DNA from: Ignavibacteria bacterium UBA6688
GTDB taxonomy: Bacteria; Bacteroidota; Ignavibacteria; UBA10030
Assembly: GCA_002454845.1 (NCBI GenBank)
Contig: DKJQ01000391.1
Span: forward strand, 13,645-24,187
Reading direction: 5' to 3'
DNA length: 10,543 nucleotides
This document shows, in pieces, positions 6,357 through 10,543 of the stretch. The notes under the pieces were generated by a model. The model did no database searches, was not told where the DNA came from, and worked only from the letters and a program-made list of their open reading frames with translations. Within the stretch, counting starts at the first letter, position 1. The number at the start of each line of letters is the position of its first letter. The position numbers and the translations under genes were made by a program.

Positions 6357-7013
6357 CTATTTTGCTTCAATAATGCGCTTTGCAATGGCATAGCGTGTGA
6401 GCCCTGCGATATCGTGGATTTTCAGAACATCCATGATCTTCTGACGATGCGTTTCGACCGTCTTAATACTGATAAAAAGCAGCGTTGCGATCTTCTTATT
6501 GGAGTTTCCTTCGGCGATGAGTTGAAGGACTTCAATCTCGCGGGGGGTGAGCCCGGATGGCTTTCGATTCGCGTTGCCTCCGGTCACGATCTCGTGGTAA
6601 TCGGAAACAAGGTGCTTCGCGATCATCGGGGAAAGATAGGCATTGCCGCGATGGACCTCTTTAATAGCCTTGATCAGTTCCGAACCGGTGGCCACTTTGA
6701 GTATATATCCCGTAGCCCCCGCATGAAAAACCTCCCGTACATATTCTTCGTCTTTAAACATGGAGAGGATGAGGATTTTGACCTTTGGGTCGAGTTTGTG
6801 GATCTGCCGCGTCGCCTGCACCCCATTGAGATGCGGCATGGAAATGTCGAGGAGAACGACATCCGGGAGGGTCTTCTTCACCACCAGAAGGGCCTCCTGA
6901 CCGTTTTCGGCTTCCCCGACGACCTCGAGAGATTTGTCTTCCTCAAGAAGTGATCGAAAGCCTTGCCGCACGACGGTGTGGTCATCAGCAAGGACGATTC
7001 TTATTTTTTCCAT
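6357..7013 (-). CDS. NarL/FixJ-family response regulator, partner of the upstream histidine kinase
   Basis: The 218-residue product has normal length for the family. The receiver (1-120) has all key residues: D10/D11 (VLADDH), phosphoacceptor D56 (VVLLDISMP), the switch S84 (ILILSMF) and K106 (YILKV). The LuxR-type DNA-binding domain occupies about 153-215: LTPREIEVLQLIAEGNSNKK, then ISIKTVETHRQKIMDVL. It should be phosphorylated by the kinase encoded just before it and then bind promoters as a dimer; its targets are not in evidence. The kinase stop codon and this ATG are separated by a single base, which implies translational coupling and a cognate pair. The start is fixed by the family pattern MEKIRIVLADDH. 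Confidence 0.95.
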   Translation of the reverse strand: MEKIRIVLADDHTVVRQGFRSLLEEDKSLEVVGEAENGQEALLVVKKTLPDVVLLDISMPHLNGVQATRQIHKLDPKVKILILSMFKDEEYVREVFHAGATGYILKVATGSELIKAIKEVHRGNAYLSPMIAKHLVSDYHEIVTGGNANRKPSGLTPREIEVLQLIAEGNSNKKIATLLFISIKTVETHRQKIMDVLKIHDIAGLTRYAIAKRIIEAK

Positions 7014-7014
7014 T

Positions 7015-8271
7015 TCATGACTCTTTTAATGTTGTGGTCCCCCCCAGGGATAGATGAACACGCACCCTGGTTCCTTTGCCGGGTTGGGAGAGAATCTTGA
7101 ACTTGCCACCGATCAGGCGGGCACGCTCTCTCATCCCTAGAACGCCCAATCCTTGCCTCTTTTCCGGGGTTACCGAGACATCCCCTGGATCAAATCCTTT
7201 ACCCTCATCAACGATCTCGAGGGTGATCGCGTGCGGCGACTTTCTAATGGTCACCGTGGCTTTCTGAGTTCCCGAATGTTTCAAAACATTCGTGAGACTT
7301 TCCTGCACGATGCGATACAGTACGGCTTTTTGATCAATATCGGCTCTTCCCGGTGTGCCTGAGGCCTTCAGCTGGATCCGCATGCCGGTGTTCTTCTCAA
7401 AGTCACGGATGAAGGAGCGAAGCGCCGGAATAAGACCAAGATCCTCGAGCATACTGGGATGAATCTGATGTGAAAAGACGTGAATGAAATCTGACGCTTT
7501 CTCCAGAAGATCCTGGACCGATTGGACCTTTCTTTTTATCTCTGATGGTTTTCCGTTTGACTTCAATGTTCTCAGATTGAGGCCAATGGCAGTCAGCGTC
7601 TGGCCGATTTCGTCATGGATCTCCCTGCTGATCCGAGCCCGCTCCTCTTCTTGTACTCGAAGGATCTCTCTTGAAAGCCTCCGAAGCTCGCCCTGGATGC
7701 GCTGTTCCTCCAAAAAGAGCTTCCGATAGTGCAGTTCGCTCTTCTGTAAAGCTTCTTCGGTTCGCTTTTGGTCGGCAATATCCGTGACCACAACGCAATA
7801 GACCGGGATGCCTTCCAATCCAAGATTCTTGATCGAGAAAAGAACCGGGGAGAAGGATCGATCGGTCGCTTGAAGGTTGAACTCTCTTCTAATGGGACCC
7901 TCCGCCAATTGACCCAAGGTCATCTCAAAGAGTTTCCGTTCGGTGGACTTGATAATGCGTTGAACCGGTGAACCGAGTAATTGGGCAGACGCAAGTTTCG
8001 TCATCTCTGTGAATCGGCTGTTGCAGTACAGAATCGTGCCATCAGCCGTGAGTGTGAGCGCGGCTTCATTCAATCCCTCGAGAAGAACTCGATAGGAATG
8101 GTCCGCCCCTTTGAGCATGTACACCTGCTCGCCGCTTTTGCCGGAGACGACAAGGGCGTCGATCTCCCCCGTCCGGATGGCCAGGAGGGCCTGTTCGGAT
8201 TCTTCGAGCAGAAGCCGAAGAGATCGGATCTCGCGCTCAAGATCCCGGTACGTTTTTCGTATTGGCGCCAG
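7015..8271 (-). CDS. PAS-domain histidine kinase (NarX/DegS type), kai-linked
   Basis: From a CTG start the product has 418 residues and no membrane helix, so it should be cytoplasmic. Residues 7-50 form a helical leader (EREIRSLRLLLEESEQALLA, then the conserved EIDALVVSG, EQVYMLKGADHSYRVL). A PAS domain spans 57-167, ending VVTDIADQKR, and a coiled coil follows. The HisKA_3 dimerisation domain carries H219 (EERARISREIHDEIGQTL). The ATP-binding domain has the N box (ESLTNVLKH, N328), G1 (DEGKGFDPG, 355-363) and G2 (GLGVLGMRERA, from 374). The start is hard to place. No ATG, GTG or TTG lies in frame between 8127 and 8382, while the conserved leader begins near 8240. CTG at 8271 has AGGGA seven bases upstream; TTG at 8385 also has AGGGAG but would overlap kaiB by 149 bases. 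The gene overlaps the kaiB end and abuts the regulator gene, so it probably reads KaiB/KaiC state or a PAS-bound signal and phosphorylates that regulator. Confidence 0.92.
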   Translation of the reverse strand: MAPIRKTYRDLEREIRSLRLLLEESEQALLAIRTGEIDALVVSGKSGEQVYMLKGADHSYRVLLEGLNEAALTLTADGTILYCNSRFTEMTKLASAQLLGSPVQRIIKSTERKLFEMTLGQLAEGPIRREFNLQATDRSFSPVLFSIKNLGLEGIPVYCVVVTDIADQKRTEEALQKSELHYRKLFLEEQRIQGELRRLSREILRVQEEERARISREIHDEIGQTLTAIGLNLRTLKSNGKPSEIKRKVQSVQDLLEKASDFIHVFSHQIHPSMLEDLGLIPALRSFIRDFEKNTGMRIQLKASGTPGRADIDQKAVLYRIVQESLTNVLKHSGTQKATVTIRKSPHAITLEIVDEGKGFDPGDVSVTPEKRQGLGVLGMRERARLIGGKFKILSQPGKGTRVRVHLSLGGTTTLKES

Positions 8272-8608
8272 ATATTTTTCCCTGTTGAAGGTCGAGCCCC
8301 ACCAGGATCTGTTCGGTATCGGACAAATCCCCGATGAATCTGCGCAGGGGCAGTGGAAGTTTCTTGATGAGGGTCGGGGAAGCAATAATCTGTTCTCCCT
8401 TTGCCAGACTCGGATTCTTGTAAATGTCGATCACCTCCAGTTGATACCTGCCTTTTAGGTTGTTTTCGCAGATCTCCTTGATGTTGGCAATCGCGCGCAT
8501 CGACCGAGTCGTGAGCCCCGTAATGTACAGGCGCAGAACATATTTCTTCTTTGCCCGAACAGCCGGGGACGACCGCCGTGCCGGGGCTTTCTTTGCAGGT
8601 TTCTTCAT
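8237..8608 (-). CDS. kaiB: KaiB, circadian-clock-type protein
   Basis: The 123-residue product matches KaiB through its core: YVLRLYITGLT (23-33), a helix with SMRAIANIKEIC, YQLEVIDIYKNPSLA, the ASPTL turn, LPLPLRRFIGDLS and ILVGLDLQ (102-108). In cyanobacteria KaiB switches fold from a tetramer to a thioredoxin-like monomer that binds the KaiC CI ring. The region that refolds is present, though the usual LPPP reads LPLP. Residues 1-22 are an extra basic, Ala/Pro/Lys/Arg-rich leader, and the acidic tail of cyanobacterial KaiB is replaced by a short neutral one. I chose the ATG at 8608, with GAGGTGA about eight bases upstream; a longer frame to 8659 runs into kaiC. kaiB starts 22 bases after kaiC and its last 35 bases overlap the kinase gene. 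Role inferred: it binds phosphorylated KaiC and/or passes the state to the kinase. Confidence 0.95.
   Translation of the reverse strand: MKKPAKKAPARRSSPAVRAKKKYVLRLYITGLTTRSMRAIANIKEICENNLKGRYQLEVIDIYKNPSLAKGEQIIASPTLIKKLPLPLRRFIGDLSDTEQILVGLDLQQGKISGANTKNVPGS
8279..8283 (-). promoter_or_regulatory. Ribosome binding site supporting a CTG start for the histidine kinase
   Basis: The minus strand reads AGGGA seven bases before CTG at 8271, inside the 3' end of kaiB. It is the only ribosome-site/start pair that leaves the conserved leader of the kinase intact with a short overlap. The rival pair is AGGGAG at 8395-8400 before TTG at 8385. Confidence 0.35.
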
Positions 8609-8630
8609 ACGATACTCACCTCTCTTTTGA

Positions 8631-10106
8631 TTAGGTCCGCGCCCGTAAACCCCCGGCAACTTGCGGAAGCGTTTCGATGCGGGCAGGTCCTAAATCGATA
8701 CCGCTCTTTGTGAACAGGATCTCGCGAAACTCTCTTGCATGCGCCATCCCCCGGGACTTCAAAACATAGAGTACGCGGGTTCGATCGTAGCGATATTCAA
8801 CGTCGCGCAACACGATCAGCGTGTCCATGATGGATGAAATGCCGATCTCGCTGGCCCCGGTGACTTCATCGCCGGAGACGAGATTCGTCAATACCGTGGT
8901 GACTCCCTGAACTTTCAGGAAATCGATCAGACGCAGCAACATGGAGTAGACTTCCGGACTGTCCCCCATCGAAGTAAAGTTCGATACCGGGTCGAAGACG
9001 ACAAGGACAGGTTTGAACTCACTGATAAGCCGGTGAATGGTCGCCAGGTGCATTTCAAGCCCATACAGGGTCGGACGCACGGCGTGGAATCGGATGAGCC
9101 CTTTCTTGACCCACGGCTCGAAGTTGAGGCCGATGGAGCGCATGTTCCGAATGATCTGTCCCTGCGATTCCTCGAAGGCCAGGAAGAGGCACCGCTCATC
9201 CCGCCGGCATGCAGCCTCTGCAACGTGAGCGACGACGCTCGTTTTTCCGGTACCCGCCGTTCCTGAGATGAGGACGCTGCTGCCCCGGAAGTAGCCTTTG
9301 CCCTCCAACATGACGTCGAGAGCCGGAATGCCGCTCGAGATGCGTTCGGCGCTTGTCTTCTGTTCCAACTCAAGAGATGTGATGGGGAAAATGGAAATGC
9401 CGTCCAGACCGATGAGAAAAGGATACTCGTCCCCCCCGTGCAGTGCCCCCCGGAATTTCACGATGCGGATCCGCCGTGTGGACAATTGGCCTTTGATCCG
9501 GTGGTCCAGGAGGATCACGCAATCGGAAATGTATTCCTCCAGCCCGTGGCGTGTCATCGCTTCGGTTCCTCTCTCCGCCGTTATAACGGCCGTGACCCCC
9601 TTATCCTTTAGCCAGCGAAACAGACGCTGAAGTTCAGAACGCAGGATGGAGGAATTCGAGAACGCGGAAAAAAGCACCTCGATGGTATCCAGCACAACTC
9701 GCTTTGCATGGATGGAATCGATTTCGTTTCCCAACCGGACGAACAACCCCTCGAGATCGTATTCGCCGGTCTCTTGAAATTCACTTCGGTTGATCTGGAT
9801 ATGATCAACCGCGATCTTCTTGCGCGCGACAAGATCCTTCAGATCGAATCCGAGGGAGGAAACGTTGGTTGCCAGGTCATCGGCGTCTTCCTCAAACGAG
9901 AGAAACACACCCGGTTCGTTGTATTGAAGCGCCCCGCGCACGAGAAATTCGACCGCAAAGAGTGTTTTGCCGCTCCCCGCACTTCCGCAGACGAGGGTCG
10001 GACGACCCGTCGGCAATCCCCCGAGGGTAATCTCGTCAAGACCATTAATACCCGTAAGCGACCGGGACAGTTTCGGCAGTGTGCTTTGGCGTTTCGATTT
10101 AGCCAT
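8631..10106 (-). CDS. kaiC: KaiC, two-domain clock-type ATPase/autokinase
   Basis: The 491-residue product has the tandem RecA-like layout of KaiC. CI (about 15-245) has Walker A GSAGSGKT (41-48), the catalytic-type pair E72/E73 (LSFEED) and Walker B VVLD (137-140). CII (about 252-475) has Walker A GTAGTGKT (282-289), E312/E313 (AFEES) and Walker B VVFD (369-372). At the CII phosphorylation sites known as S431/T432 in Synechococcus, this protein reads S424/S425 (IGISSIMDT); T426 corresponds to S419. It ends about 18 residues after the last conserved strand (GIDLGP), so the long tail and A-loop region used by KaiA in cyanobacteria is missing, in line with the absence of kaiA. KaiC forms hexamers that hydrolyse ATP slowly and phosphorylate themselves. 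The ATG has AAGGAG six bases upstream. It heads the cluster kaiC-kaiB-kinase-regulator. Archaeal-type KaiC-like ATPases without clock function are the alternative, but the adjacent kaiB argues for a Kai pair. Confidence 0.96.
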   Translation of the reverse strand: MAKSKRQSTLPKLSRSLTGINGLDEITLGGLPTGRPTLVCGSAGSGKTLFAVEFLVRGALQYNEPGVFLSFEEDADDLATNVSSLGFDLKDLVARKKIAVDHIQINRSEFQETGEYDLEGLFVRLGNEIDSIHAKRVVLDTIEVLFSAFSNSSILRSELQRLFRWLKDKGVTAVITAERGTEAMTRHGLEEYISDCVILLDHRIKGQLSTRRIRIVKFRGALHGGDEYPFLIGLDGISIFPITSLELEQKTSAERISSGIPALDVMLEGKGYFRGSSVLISGTAGTGKTSVVAHVAEAACRRDERCLFLAFEESQGQIIRNMRSIGLNFEPWVKKGLIRFHAVRPTLYGLEMHLATIHRLISEFKPVLVVFDPVSNFTSMGDSPEVYSMLLRLIDFLKVQGVTTVLTNLVSGDEVTGASEIGISSIMDTLIVLRDVEYRYDRTRVLYVLKSRGMAHAREFREILFTKSGIDLGPARIETLPQVAGGLRART

Positions 10107-10543
10107 AGATCTCCTTGATAGGGGAATATGCGCAGAGGGAATTTCCGGACGGAGGGTTTCTGATTGTGGGTTCAGACCCCTTCTCTGTCAGGTGGGGAGC
10201 CCGGTGGAGTGAAACTTGAAAACAAAGTAAGGAATCGCGTGAACGCATGCAACAACATACTAATGGGGAGGAGCGGGCAACCTCAGAATGATCAATAACT
10301 GCGCATCTTCCTTGGAACCTCCCACGAAGGGCATCCAGCTCAGCGAGGTGTTCATCAAAGCAATGGAAGGATGGGCTCATCACCATAATGGAAATTCCCA
10401 GATTTACGATAGCGGGTGATACAACAAGAGGATGCTGTGCGATATCGCCCAACGACATCAGGTCACATTTTCTACAGGTGACCAATTCTGGTCTAAATGC
10501 CAAATGGGAAGCCCTGCCGCTAACGCCGCCCAAATGGCTGATC
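10107..10543. other. Region upstream of kaiC without a supported gene
   Basis: These 437 bases should hold the kaiC promoter on the minus strand. A minus-strand frame is open from 10533 to 10099, but its composition is not protein-like (clusters of Cys, Ser, His and Arg, no recognisable motif) and it overlaps the kaiC start out of frame, so I do not call it. The plus strand shows no gene reaching the right edge that I can support. Confidence 0.5.
10224..10252 (-). promoter_or_regulatory. Weak candidate promoter for the kai operon
   Basis: The minus strand has TTGCAT, a 17-base spacer and TACTTT, a poor but correctly spaced sigma-70-like pair. TTACTTTG also loosely recalls the Bacteroidota -7 element TAnnTTTG. 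It would give a leader of about 110 bases before kaiC. Motif-only and weak. Confidence 0.2.

Noticed and set aside
6318..6953. Plus-strand open frame of 211 codons
   Set aside because: Antisense shadow of the NarL-type regulator, whose receiver and HTH motifs are unambiguous.
10168..10180. tRNA T-arm-like sequence GGGTTCAGACCCC on the plus strand
   Set aside because: Stem is only 3 bp, position 58 is G not A, and no acceptor, D or anticodon arms can be built around it.
10099..10533. Open minus-strand frame of 144 codons upstream of kaiC
   Set aside because: Composition is not protein-like, no motif is recognisable, and it overlaps the well-supported kaiC start and ribosome site in another frame.

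Overview
All confident genes in this window lie on the minus strand, so transcription runs from high to low coordinates. The organism is most likely an uncultured member of the Bacteroidota/Chlorobiota/Ignavibacteria group. The best evidence is a secreted protein ending in a type IX secretion (T9SS) sorting domain with the linker motif NYPNPFNPSTTI, together with a secreted YYYLPD-type protein of a kind I associate with this phylum. Shine-Dalgarno sequences are clear before many genes, which points away from classical Bacteroidia and towards deeper branches such as Ignavibacteria. This placement is an inference.

Right half (10106 down to 5563): a Kai clock-type signalling locus. kaiC encodes a two-domain ATPase/autokinase and is followed after 22 bases by kaiB. 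kaiB overlaps a PAS-domain histidine kinase of the NarX/DegS type. The kinase stop is one base from the start of a NarL/FixJ response regulator. A second LuxR-type regulator follows after 140 bases. No kaiA is seen, and KaiC lacks the long C-terminal tail that KaiA binds in cyanobacteria. The layout suggests that the KaiC/KaiB state feeds a kinase that controls one or two DNA-binding regulators.

Middle (5184 down to 4228): three small genes that may be stress-related or housekeeping. They encode a CsbD-family protein with an unusual basic tail, a two-helix membrane protein, and a small conserved protein with an FLGWQK motif.

Left half (4045 down to 1): exported proteins. A DUF3494 ice-binding-like protein carries a T9SS sorting domain. 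It is followed by a small secreted YYYLPD-type protein, a small exported protein with a C-terminal membrane helix, and a lipoprotein with a clostripain/caspase-like fold. Last is a PAS-domain protein, probably a sensor kinase, cut by the window edge. The last three are closely spaced and look like one operon.

Two stretches over 300 bases hold no gene I can support: 5185-5562 and 10107-10543. I saw no rRNA, tRNA, CRISPR array, insertion sequence or phage gene.
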